A stretch of 64,000 nt of DNA from Streptomyces acidiscabies. GTDB lineage: Bacteria > Actinomycetota > Actinomycetes > Streptomycetales > Streptomycetaceae. Position numbers and translations under genes: made by a program. Each line of letters begins with the position of its first letter. Position 1 is the stretch's first letter. This document shows, one piece after another, positions 16,973-24,826 of the stretch. The stretch covers positions 4,794,001 to 4,858,000 of the forward strand of contig NZ_JAGJBY010000001.1 in assembly GCF_020010905.1 (NCBI RefSeq). The letters are read 5' to 3'. Under the pieces are notes generated by a model. It did no database searches. It had not been told where the DNA came from and saw only the letters and a list, made by a program, of their open reading frames with translations.

Positions 16973-19900
16973 CTACTTCACCGGCACCCCCGTCACCGTC
17001 GCCGCCAACGGGTACGCCCCCGTCGGCAGCGGCGTTCCGAGCTTGCCGGTCGCCGTGTTCAGCGGCACGAGGTGGTTCTCGTCGGCCGTCGTCACGTAGA
17101 CCGTGGCGCCGTTCCAGTCCGGAGCCGCGTCGAACGCCGACCTGCCCACCGTCACCGGGGTTCCCGGGGCGCCCGTCACCGTGTCGATCGGCGTCGCCGT
17201 GCTGCCCGTGCTGGCGGTGACCCAGAGGGTGCGGCCGTCCGGGGTGATCGTCAGGCCGTACGCCTGGCCCGTGACCAGGTACGTCGGCTTCGTGGCGTTC
17301 GTCGCCGTGTCGATCGGGGTAATCGTCGAGCCGCCCGAGTTGGAGACGTACACCGTCCTGCTGTCGGGAGCGGCGACCACGTTGAAGGGGCGGGGGCCGA
17401 CCGGGATCGCCTTGCCCGCCTTGTTCGTGGCCAGGTCCACCGGCGTGACCGTGTTGCCGCTGATGTTCGGGACGTACAGGGTCTTGCCGTCCGGCGTGAT
17501 CGTCAGGTTCTCGGGGCCCTTGCCGACCTTGACCGGCGCACCCGGCTTGAGTGTCGCCGTGTCGATCGGCTGGACCGTGCCGTCCGTGTAGTTCGCGACC
17601 CAGAGGGTCTTCCCGTCGGGCGTCAGCGCGAGGCCCGCCGGGACCTTGCCGACGGGGACCGTCGCCGTGACCGTACTCGTGGACACGTCGATGACGCTGA
17701 CCGTGTTGGCGCCCTGGTTCGCCGCGTACGCCGTACGGCCGTCCGAACTCGTTGTTACGTCACCGGGGTTGGCGCCGGTCTTGATCTCGGTGCTGGTGCC
17801 GGACGCGAGGTCGATCGAACTGACCGAGGCGCCGCTGAAGTTGGCGGTGAGGGCGCGCAAGGTGCCGTCGCCGGGGGTGATTTGGACGGGGAGAGTGCGG
17901 GGGAGGGCGCCGGTGACGTTGACGGACCGTACGCCGGGTTTCGCGTTCGCGTCGGCCGTCAGGGTGATCGTTGCCGTGGTGGCGGTGCCGGTGGACGGGG
18001 TTGCTGTGAGGCCCTCGGGGACGGTCAACTGCCATTGTGCCGGGCCCGGTTGGGAGAAGCTGAGTTTGACCGTCGCCTTCTCGCCGGGTTTCAGGGAGAC
18101 GGACGTCGGGGTGAAGGTGGCGTCGGGGCCGGGGGCGGGGGCGTTCTCCAGGGACGTGCGGAACAGGAACTGGTCCATGACGCCGGGGGAGATCTGCTGG
18201 GGGACCGCGTCGAGGGCCTTGCGTTCGGACTGGAGGCGGTTCCAGAGGCGGGACACGGCTTCCGTGTCGCCCTGGCGGTGCGCCAACAGCAGGTCCACGG
18301 CGGTGAGTCCGGCACTGCCGTACGCGCCCAGCTTGTCCAGCCAGGCCGAACTCTCCTTGAGGAAACCGGGGTTGGCGAGGTGGGCGCGCAACTGGGCGGG
18401 CGTTGCCGCCATGTCGGTGAAGTAGGCGCGCAGGGCTGCCGTGGCCCGCTCGCCGTATCCGTCGCGGAAGTCCGCGATCAGCTTCGTCAGGGTGGGGGAC
18501 TCGGTGGTGTTCAGTGCCGAGGAGTACTGGTTCTCCGCGAAGATCCGCAGCCAGTGCTCCGCCGCCGGGCCCGCGAGGTCGCGGACCGAGGCGAGGAACG
18601 CTTTGTGGGGGTCGTACGCGTGGGGGTTCCAGAGGTAGTCGGCCGAGGTGAACAGGGCCAGTTTGCTGGCCTCCGCCTGCACCATCGGGTTGGCGGTCAC
18701 GCCGACGGCGGCGGTCGGCACGCCGGGTTCGCGACCGTTGTAGGGGCCGAGGAGGAGACGGCTGGTGACGTAGTCGTTCACCGGGTAGTTGTCCCAGATC
18801 AGGACGGGATGCCCGTACACCTCGCGGGCTTGCTCGGTCTGGGCGGTGGTGATCACCGGGGGAATCGTGGCGGTGCCGGTCCACTCCACGACGACGTCCT
18901 TGCCGAGCTGCTCACGCAGTGCCGTCTTGTACGGACTGTCGGCGAGGTCGGAGTACTCCGTGGGGACCATCTCCAACGGGCCCAGTCCTGACCGGCCTTG
19001 GGAGAACGCCTTCCACGCCTCGTTCAGCAGGTACGACTGGGCTTCACCGGCCGCGGCGCCGCCCGTGCCGAACTTCGTCCCGTCCGCCGCGCAGTTCCAC
19101 TTCGTGTAGCTGATGTCGTCCAGCGGGATCGCGAACGAGCGCACGCCGATGTCGTACAGCGAGGCGAACTTCCGTACCAGGGCCGCGATGTCGTCCTGCG
19201 AGGAGTAGCAGACCGACAGCCCCGGGGAGAGGGCGTACGTGAAGCGGACGTGGTTCTCCGCCGATCTGTCGACCAGTTCCTTGATGGTCGCGAGCGCCGC
19301 CGGCGGGTACTCGTCCCGCCAGCGTGCCCTCAAGTAGGCGTCGTTCTTGGGGGAGTAGACGTACACGTTCTGCTTCGTGCGGCCGTAGAAGTCGAGTTGG
19401 GCGAGGCGTGCCGCGTGCGACCAGGGGGTGCCGTAGAAGCCCTCGATCACGCCTCTGAGCTTGGCCGTGGGCCAGTCCTTCACCGTGACGTCCGGGAGTT
19501 GACGTCCCGTCAGGAGTTGGCGGAGGGTCTGGGCGGCGTAGAAGGTGCCGGTGGTGTCGACGCCTGCGAGGGCGAGGGTGCGCTTGCCCGAGGCGAGGAC
19601 GTAGCCCTCTGCGGGGAGGGCGGTGGGGGCCGGGGCGTGCAGTTTGCGCAGGGCGCGGGCCGTGTCGGGGTTCTCGGTCGGGCCACCCACGTAGACGGTG
19701 AGTGCTGCCGGTGGGGGGAGGTGTCCTGCCGTGACGGTGACGATGTGGTCGGCGCCGGCGTTGCGCAGCGCCGTCTCGACGACCTTGCGGGCGGCGGGGT
19801 CGGTCTTCGCGCCGACCACCTCCACGACCCGGCTCGGTACGGCGACCGAGCCTCGACCCGCCGTCATGTGCTGCGGGGTGGGCCAGACCTGGGGGAGAGG

Positions 19901-20008
19901 GGTCGCCGGGGCGGCGGAGGCGGGGGGAGAGGTGGGAAGAGTCAGCCCGAGGGCCAGCAGCAGGGCGAGGGGGAGTCGCCTGCGTAGCGCATGGGTGAAT
20001 GAATCCAT
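16973..20008 (-). CDS. Secreted GH84 beta-N-acetylglucosaminidase with beta-propeller
   Basis: A 1011-residue exported hexosaminidase (hyaluronidase/O-GlcNAcase family). Signal peptide 1 to about 33 (basic N-terminus, Leu-rich core, ASAAPA). GH84 N-terminal domain (about 35-180), then the catalytic barrel with RGVIEGFYGTPWS (185-197) and FAIPLDDISYTKW, whose Asp297-Asp298 pair is the catalytic pair of substrate-assisted GH84 enzymes. A helical domain (about 470-630) and an NPCBM-associated/NEW3-type segment (about 640-700) follow. The C-terminal ~300 residues are YVTN/NHL-like beta-propeller blades (TPDGKTLWVANYTDG, TPDGKTLYVPNISGN). It would release GlcNAc from extracellular glycoconjugates, feeding the importer and kinase. 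A 17-bp palindrome precedes the gene. Confidence 0.9.
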   Translation of the reverse strand: MDSFTHALRRRLPLALLLALGLTLPTSPPASAAPATPLPQVWPTPQHMTAGRGSVAVPSRVVEVVGAKTDPAARKVVETALRNAGADHIVTVTAGHLPPPAALTVYVGGPTENPDTARALRKLHAPAPTALPAEGYVLASGKRTLALAGVDTTGTFYAAQTLRQLLTGRQLPDVTVKDWPTAKLRGVIEGFYGTPWSHAARLAQLDFYGRTKQNVYVYSPKNDAYLRARWRDEYPPAALATIKELVDRSAENHVRFTYALSPGLSVCYSSQDDIAALVRKFASLYDIGVRSFAIPLDDISYTKWNCAADGTKFGTGGAAAGEAQSYLLNEAWKAFSQGRSGLGPLEMVPTEYSDLADSPYKTALREQLGKDVVVEWTGTATIPPVITTAQTEQAREVYGHPVLIWDNYPVNDYVTSRLLLGPYNGREPGVPTAAVGVTANPMVQAEASKLALFTSADYLWNPHAYDPHKAFLASVRDLAGPAAEHWLRIFAENQYSSALNTTESPTLTKLIADFRDGYGERATAALRAYFTDMAATPAQLRAHLANPGFLKESSAWLDKLGAYGSAGLTAVDLLLAHRQGDTEAVSRLWNRLQSERKALDAVPQQISPGVMDQFLFRTSLENAPAPGPDATFTPTSVSLKPGEKATVKLSFSQPGPAQWQLTVPEGLTATPSTGTATTATITLTADANAKPGVRSVNVTGALPRTLPVQITPGDGTLRALTANFSGASVSSIDLASGTSTEIKTGANPGDVTTSSDGRTAYAANQGANTVSVIDVSTSTVTATVPVGKVPAGLALTPDGKTLWVANYTDGTVQPIDTATLKPGAPVKVGKGPENLTITPDGKTLYVPNISGNTVTPVDLATNKAGKAIPVGPRPFNVVAAPDSRTVYVSNSGGSTITPIDTATNATKPTYLVTGQAYGLTITPDGRTLWVTASTGSTATPIDTVTGAPGTPVTVGRSAFDAAPDWNGATVYVTTADENHLVPLNTATGKLGTPLPTGAYPLAATVTGVPVK

Positions 20009-20026
20009 CGGCGCATGGTAGTGAGG

Positions 20027-20043
20027 TTGAATGGATCATTCAA
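20027..20043. promoter_or_regulatory. TTGAATG-gat-CATTCAA palindrome upstream of GH84 gene
   Basis: Perfect 7-bp inverted repeat with a 3-nt centre, 19 bases upstream of the GH84 ATG. The flank GGTTGAAT shares the GGTTGAA half-site with 15077-15087. Probably an operator overlapping the promoter or leader. Confidence 0.55.
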
Positions 20044-20547
20044 TGGGGGCACGCGGGGCAAGGGGGTGAACTGGCCCTTGTGGGGGAGGTTTTAGGGGCG
20101 GGGTGAGGGCGGGGCTTTGTGGCGGAGGCCTTGTGGTCAGGGGTCTTGGGGCTGGGGTCTTATGGGGAGGGGGTGGTGATTGTGCTTGGTCGGCTCCTTG
20201 CTGCTGGGGCCTTGTGGGGAGGGCGGTGGTGCTGCGAAGGCTGGGGATGGTCGGCGCCTTGTGGCCGGGGCTTCGTGATCGGGTGCGTGGGGGTGGGCCC
20301 GGGGGCCTGTTGGGTCGAGCCCGTGAGGTCGGCCCTCGTGAGGTTGGGTCCGTGAAGCCGAGATCGCGAGGTCTTCTCCATGGGTGAGGGGTGTGAAGTC
20401 GAGCCCCGTAAGGCTCGGCTTGCGGGGCGGTTCCGTCAGGCCGAGCCCCGTGCGGCCAAGCCGTTGTTGCCGTACCCCTGTGATCACGCCCTTGCGGCCG
20501 GGCTTGGGGTCGGAGCTCGCGGTGCGCCCCGCAGCGGTCGGATTCGA
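20044..20547. other. Non-coding G-rich spacer with hairpin
   Basis: About 500 bp without a supported gene. It is G/T-rich with degenerate repeats of ggccttgtgg-like words. One clear hairpin, CGAGCC-CCGTAA-GGCTCG, lies at 20400-20417. Open frames here have Gly/Trp/Cys-rich or Pro/Arg-rich composition with no codon bias or start signals. It resembles the degenerate repeat spacer at 3.3-4.2 kb in style. Confidence 0.5.
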
Positions 20548-20570
20548 GTTACTTAAGTTACGCAACTAAC
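20548..20570. promoter_or_regulatory. Putative MarR operator
   Basis: AT-rich dyad-like stretch in an otherwise GC-rich spacer: GTTACTTAAGTTAC followed by GCAACTAAC. Outer GTTA/TAAC and AGTT/AACT arms are present. It sits 16 bases upstream of the marR-type ATG, where autoregulatory MarR sites usually lie. Confidence 0.5.
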
Positions 20571-20585
20571 GGGTAGGCTGGGATC

Positions 20586-21092
20586 ATGACCCCAACGCCG
20601 CCCAGCCCCCTGTCACCGGCCTCCGGAGAGGTCACGGAGATCGAGCGTCACTTCAACCGCCTCACGATGCACTCGGGGCGGATGCGTCGACACGAACAGC
20701 TCATGGCCGCGAGCGGTGTCACCCTGGACCGGGCCGCCGTCAGCATCCTCCGCCACCTCTCCAGCGACCCGTCCCCCCAACGCCCCGGCGTCCTCGCCGC
20801 GCGCCTCTCGGTCGAGGCGTCGCACGTGACCCGCCAACTCGGCCAGCTGGAAAAAGCCGGCTACCTCATCCGCACCCCCGACCCCGACGACCGCCGAGCC
20901 CAACGCATCCACCTCACGGAGGCGGGCCTCTCCGCAGCACAGCGCGTCCGCGAGGTGAGCCGCCGCAGCATCGCCCAGGCCCTCGCGGAGTGGTCCCCGG
21001 AGGACCGGGAGCGGCTCGCGGCACTGTTCGGCCGGATGGTGAGCGACTTCTTGGCACACGCGGAGACGGAGATCCAGACGGGCGGTTCGTGA
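20586..21092 (+). CDS. MarR-family transcriptional regulator
   Basis: A 168-residue winged-helix regulator. The DNA-binding part comprises LAARLSVEASHVTRQLGQLEKAGYL and the wing RTPDPDDRRAQRIHLTEAG, both diagnostic of MarR proteins. Helical dimerisation ends flank it. An AT-rich dyad precedes the ATG, suggesting autoregulation. No transporter or enzyme partner lies directly downstream: the next gene is convergent with a 103-bp gap. The target regulon therefore cannot be assigned from context. Confidence 0.9.
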   Translation: MTPTPPSPLSPASGEVTEIERHFNRLTMHSGRMRRHEQLMAASGVTLDRAAVSILRHLSSDPSPQRPGVLAARLSVEASHVTRQLGQLEKAGYLIRTPDPDDRRAQRIHLTEAGLSAAQRVREVSRRSIAQALAEWSPEDRERLAALFGRMVSDFLAHAETEIQTGGS

Positions 21093-21195
21093 TGTCGGAG
21101 GGGAGCTTCGTGCAGTGGCAGAGCAACGGGTCCGGGGCATCTCATGAAGGCATGGCGACCGCTGCCCTCAGCGACGGCAGCGAGCTGGCGTTGTC

Positions 21196-21672
21196 CTATT
21201 TCGGTGTGGGAAACGGAAGTCGTACGGTGCCACCTGCGAGCGTCAGCGCGGCAAGTTCGACCCTCGACCGTGTCCGGGGAGGCATGCGCGAGATGGCCTC
21301 ACGGATCGTGAGGATGAGTAACATCCCTCGCGGGTCCCGGTAGGCGAAGGGGAGCGTCTCGTCCTGGGACATGGCGGCCGTGGCCAGGACGTGGGTGACG
21401 ACTGCCCGGCGGCGCATCTGTCTCCGGTCGGTGAAGACCCGCCGGAGGTGGGGAAGTTCTCCCCCGGGCAGCACCTCCCGCGCGGCGTGTTCGACCGTCT
21501 GTCCCTCTCGTACGCCTCCGACGGGAAGGACGATGCCTCCCATGGTCTTGGCGACGAGGAGGGCGTCGCCGTCGACGGGGACGAACAGCGACACCCCGAT
21601 GAGTGGAGGCCGCCAGTTCGTGTACGGGGTCTTCGTGTTCGTCGGCGTGGGAGCCACGGCCGACGGCGTCAC
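21196..21672 (-). CDS. NUDIX-like protein with degenerate Nudix box
   Basis: A 158-residue protein with a recognisable NUDIX fold: IGVSLFVPVDGDALLVAK then IVLPVGGVREGQTVEHAARE. The catalytic REUXEEXGU part reads REVLPGGEL, so the Mg-binding glutamates are missing. It is therefore probably a binding or regulatory NUDIX-fold protein rather than a hydrolase. Degenerate boxes like this recur in Streptomyces paralogues. GTG 21672 overlaps the aldo/keto reductase stop (GTGA). Last gene of the seven-gene coupled operon. Confidence 0.7.
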   Translation of the reverse strand: MTPSAVAPTPTNTKTPYTNWRPPLIGVSLFVPVDGDALLVAKTMGGIVLPVGGVREGQTVEHAAREVLPGGELPHLRRVFTDRRQMRRRAVVTHVLATAAMSQDETLPFAYRDPRGMLLILTIREAISRMPPRTRSRVELAALTLAGGTVRLPFPTPK

Positions 21673-22448
21673 GTCCGGCCCTTGACGGCCTCGGCGATCT
21701 CCGCGAGGTGCCGGGGGTTGCTGGTGCCGGGGATCGGGGCGACGTGGGGTCCTTTGTCGAGGAGCCAGGCCAGGGACTCGGCGACACCCCGTGTCTTCGT
21801 GAGGGCACCGGCGTCGAGGGGGCGGTAGGCCACGTACGGGATGCCGAGTTCCCGGCAGGTTTCGAGGGAGGGGTCGTAGTGGTCGATGACGTTGAGGACG
21901 TTCTGGACCGCCGCGATCTCGAAGTGCTTCCCGGCGTCCCGGATGTCGTCGGGGGTGACCTTCGACAGGCCGATGTGGCCGACCTTTCCCTCGTCCTGGA
22001 GTGCCTTCATCACGCCGAACTGGTCGTCGGCGGGGATCTCGCGGTCGATGCGGTGGAGGTAGCAGAGGTCGAGGCGTTCGACACCGAGGCGGCGCAGGCT
22101 CGCTTCGGCGCAGGACCTGAGGTAAGCGGGGTGGCCGTGGGGTACCCACTGGTCGGGGCCGGGGCGGAGCATGCCGGTCTTGGTCGCGATGAGGACGTCG
22201 GGCGGGTAAGGGTAGAGGGCGTGGCGGACGAGGGTCTCGCAGGTGTGAGGGCCGTAGGCGTCCGCGGTGTCGATGTGGGTGATGCCGTGGGTGTGGACGG
22301 CCTGGCGGAGGACGGTGATGGCGGTGTCGTGGTCGTCGGGGTGGCCCCAGGTGCCGGGGCCGGTCAGGCGCATGGTGCCGAAGCCGAGGCGGGAGACGGT
22401 CTTGCCGGCGATGGTGATGGTGCCTGCGGGCGGGGTGACGGTGGTCAT
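21669..22448 (-). CDS. Aldo/keto reductase
   Basis: A 259-residue NADPH-dependent oxidoreductase of the AKR superfamily. LGFGTMRLTGPGTWG is typical of Streptomyces 'oxidoreductase' AKRs. The catalytic tetrad is visible as Asp in IDTADAYG, Tyr in the same motif, Lys in IATKTG and His in LCYLHRID. The C-terminal cofactor loop IPGTSNPRHLAEIAEAV is present. It starts inside the stop of the P-loop gene (ATGA overlap) and its own stop overlaps the NUDIX start, so it is part of the coupled operon. It would reduce an aldehyde or ketone intermediate of that pathway; substrate unknown. Confidence 0.88.
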   Translation of the reverse strand: MTTVTPPAGTITIAGKTVSRLGFGTMRLTGPGTWGHPDDHDTAITVLRQAVHTHGITHIDTADAYGPHTCETLVRHALYPYPPDVLIATKTGMLRPGPDQWVPHGHPAYLRSCAEASLRRLGVERLDLCYLHRIDREIPADDQFGVMKALQDEGKVGHIGLSKVTPDDIRDAGKHFEIAAVQNVLNVIDHYDPSLETCRELGIPYVAYRPLDAGALTKTRGVAESLAWLLDKGPHVAPIPGTSNPRHLAEIAEAVKGRT

Positions 22449-23029
22449 GTCCGTGGCTCCTTCAGGGACAGGTGGAGGGCTCGCTCGATGGCTGCCGTGC
22501 GGTTGTGGTCCTCGTCGGTGACGCGTTGGTGGTGGATGTGCTCCTCGGCGAGGAGGGCGTGGGCGTGGCGGTCGACGAGGCGGCGGAAGAGGGCGTCGTC
22601 GCCGGTGGCGGTGTGCGGGTCCAGCACGGTGGCGAACAGCAGGTCGTACTTCACTGCCTGGGTCGCCGCGAGCGCCAGCAGGCGTTCGGTGTCGGTCCGG
22701 TGTGCCGTCTCGCCGCGGAATTCGAGGGCGGCCCGCCAGTAGGCGAGGGCGTCGTAGGAGGCGCAGTCGAGAAGGACGACGTCGGCGCCCGTGGCGGTGG
22801 CGGCGATCTCGTCGGCGATGCCCTGGGTGATGATCCACTCGGTGGAGGCCACGGTGTGGTGCTGCATCTTGGGCAGGCCCAGTGCGGCGGCCCGCTTGGC
22901 GAAGCGGCCGGTGCGGGCCACGGTCACGCCGTGGCCGCGCAGTTCCATCTCGATCCGTTTCAGGAGGGTCGTCTTGCCGGTGGAGTGTGTGCCCAGCACC
23001 CCGATCCGGACGGGCGGTTGAGGGGTCAC
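22445..23029 (-). CDS. P-loop nucleotide kinase-like ATPase (AAA_28/NadR-like)
   Basis: A 194-residue P-loop NTPase. Walker A GTHSTGKTT lies near residues 13-21 and the Walker B-like strand is ADVVLLDCASYDALAYW. The small size, lack of AAA sensor motifs and the LLFATVLDPHTATGDDALFR lid-like segment resemble NadR-type ribonucleoside kinases and related AAA_28 proteins. GTG 23029 overlaps the exonuclease stop (GTGA). In a cluster with an NDK and a thymidylate-synthase homologue, a (modified) nucleoside or nucleotide kinase is the best guess. Confidence 0.7.
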   Translation of the reverse strand: MTPQPPVRIGVLGTHSTGKTTLLKRIEMELRGHGVTVARTGRFAKRAAALGLPKMQHHTVASTEWIITQGIADEIAATATGADVVLLDCASYDALAYWRAALEFRGETAHRTDTERLLALAATQAVKYDLLFATVLDPHTATGDDALFRRLVDRHAHALLAEEHIHHQRVTDEDHNRTAAIERALHLSLKEPRT

Positions 23030-23628
23030 CACAGGGTCGGGTCCTTTTCTGGTTCGGGGGCTCCGGGGAGGCCGGGGGGTACGGCGGCGGCGACGAGGTC
23101 GTCCCAGGTGCCGTAGTGACCGGCCAGGGTGATGAGGATCTGGGCGGTGGCGTAGGCGTCGTACGTGGCCCGGTGGCGCTGGGCGGGGGCTTCGCGCAGA
23201 TCGGGCTGTACGGCCTTGATGAGCGCGTCCAGGCTGTAGCCGGGCAGGCCGGGAAGGGTGACGCGGGCGAGGCGCAGGGTGTCCAGGACCCCGGTGGGTT
23301 CCCATCCGGGCAGGTGGGCTGCGAGGACCCGGTGGTCGATGTGCGCGTTGTGGGCGCAGATCCACGCCGTGCCGAGGAACTCCTGGACCGTGCCGGCGAT
23401 CTCCGCCCAGGCGGGCTGGTCGGCCAGGTCCTGGTTGGTCAGGCCGTGCACGCGGGTGGCGAACGAGGTGACCGGGCGCTGCGGCCGGGTCAGCCACGCC
23501 CGCGCGGTCGCCTTGTCGGGGTGGCCATTGTCGATGGGGAGTGCGGCGACCTCGACGAGGTCGGGAGGGTTGGTGCCGTTGCCTTCGACGTCGACGACGA
23601 GCAGACGGGGCCAGGAGCCGAAGTTCAT
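23026..23628 (-). CDS. DEDDh 3'-5' exonuclease (DnaQ-like)
   Basis: A 200-residue exonuclease-fold protein. Exo I motif LLVVDVEGNGTN supplies Asp and Glu. Exo II is ICAHNAHIDHRVL. Exo III is HRATYDAYATAQIL with the His and Asp of the DEDDh class. The length is that of an isolated DnaQ-like domain, as in epsilon subunits, RNase T or oligoribonuclease relatives. ATG 23628 overlaps the radical SAM stop (ATGA). In this operon it may process a nucleic acid or dinucleotide product, or proofread or limit a modified nucleotide. Confidence 0.85.
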   Translation of the reverse strand: MNFGSWPRLLVVDVEGNGTNPPDLVEVAALPIDNGHPDKATARAWLTRPQRPVTSFATRVHGLTNQDLADQPAWAEIAGTVQEFLGTAWICAHNAHIDHRVLAAHLPGWEPTGVLDTLRLARVTLPGLPGYSLDALIKAVQPDLREAPAQRHRATYDAYATAQILITLAGHYGTWDDLVAAAVPPGLPGAPEPEKDPTLW

Positions 23629-24806
23629 GACGGGGAAGGTCCGTTCTCCGCCGGCCAGCCGATGGCAGCCCGGCCGTGCTGGCGGTAGTGGTGCGGTTTG
23701 CGGCGGTCGTGGCACTGGTAGCCGTATCCGTGCTGGAGGAAGTAGCGGGGCGGCTCGTCCAGTCCCTCGACGACGATGGCACGGCCGTTGACCTCGACCT
23801 CGCCGATCGCGCCGAGGACGCGCGCCTCACGGGTGACGTCGGGCAGGTCCGGCTTGACCCAGGCGTCCCGGCACAGCGCGATCTGCTCGGGCGGGCAGAT
23901 GTCGCACAACTCACGGATGCCGTAGTGGCCGTTGTAATCGGGCTCGCCCCAGGCGTAGGCGATACCGCAACTCGTCTTGCGGAACAGGACACCCGGTGTT
24001 GCGGGGAAGGCGTCGAGGATCCGCTGCTCGGTGGTCTCCGGCAGGATCTTGCGGCGGGCTGTGTCGTCGTACGGTGCAGGCAGGCCGTTGGCCTCGTAGT
24101 ACGCCTTGATCTCGGCGCGGAAGAACAGGCCGGTGAAGACGGTGGCGTGCGCGTGCCGGGACAGCTCGCGGGCCCGGGTGAGGTGTGCGGGGCTGTCGTT
24201 GAGGCCGGGGACGATCGGCCTCCAGTACAGGATGGTGCGGTAGTTCTCGGCGTGCGCGTACAGGGTGCGCAGGCTGTCGGCGGCGATGGCGGAGTCGACC
24301 GGTTCGATGCCGGGGTGGTCGATCCCAGAGTGGGTGACGAGCAGGGTCAGGCGCAGGTTCCTGAAGGAGTTGAGGACGGCGCAGTCCTCCGGGTGGACCC
24401 GCCAGCGGGTGATGACCAGGACGTGGTTGGTCAGGCCCTGATCGTCCAGGCTCCGCAGCACGGAGAACAGGTGCGGCTTGACGACGGGGAGCATCGAGTC
24501 GGTGGCCCGGTTGAGGAGTTGGACCGGTGTGCGGTGGGGGCGGAAGTACGGGTGGCCGACGAGGGCAGCAACGGCAGCCTCGTCGCTCATCAGCCGTTTC
24601 GGGGCCTTCATCCCGAAGTTGTCGAACAGGTGCCGTACGCAGTAGCCGCACTTCAGCGGGCAGCCGACGATCCAGTTCAGCGACAGGCCGGACTTGCGGT
24701 ACTCGATCACGTCGGACAGTTCCGGCTTCAGCGCGCCGATCTGCCTGTCGGTCAGGATCGGCAGCGGGCGGCGGAGAAGCGCGGTCGGTTCGGGGAGGTT
24801 CGTCAT
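23625..24806 (-). CDS. Radical SAM enzyme, SplB-like
   Basis: A 393-residue radical SAM protein with the cluster motif CPLKCGYC (CX3CX2C, about residues 49-56). The layout LNRATDSMLP ... VLVITRWRV ... LLVTHSGID ... ILYWRPIVPGLNDS resembles the spore photoproduct lyase-like group that acts on nucleic acids or nucleotides. The C-terminal part has further cysteines (SCGIAYAWGE, CDICPPEQIALC) that could hold a second cluster, and a His/Arg-rich tail (QCHDRRKPHHYRQHGR). ATG 24806 follows GGAGG at 5-nt spacing. Middle gene of the coupled operon; it would carry out the chemically demanding step. Target molecule unknown. Confidence 0.85.
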   Translation of the reverse strand: MTNLPEPTALLRRPLPILTDRQIGALKPELSDVIEYRKSGLSLNWIVGCPLKCGYCVRHLFDNFGMKAPKRLMSDEAAVAALVGHPYFRPHRTPVQLLNRATDSMLPVVKPHLFSVLRSLDDQGLTNHVLVITRWRVHPEDCAVLNSFRNLRLTLLVTHSGIDHPGIEPVDSAIAADSLRTLYAHAENYRTILYWRPIVPGLNDSPAHLTRARELSRHAHATVFTGLFFRAEIKAYYEANGLPAPYDDTARRKILPETTEQRILDAFPATPGVLFRKTSCGIAYAWGEPDYNGHYGIRELCDICPPEQIALCRDAWVKPDLPDVTREARVLGAIGEVEVNGRAIVVEGLDEPPRYFLQHGYGYQCHDRRKPHHYRQHGRAAIGWPAENGPSPS

Positions 24807-24826
24807 GGTGGCCTCCGGATCCGGGG

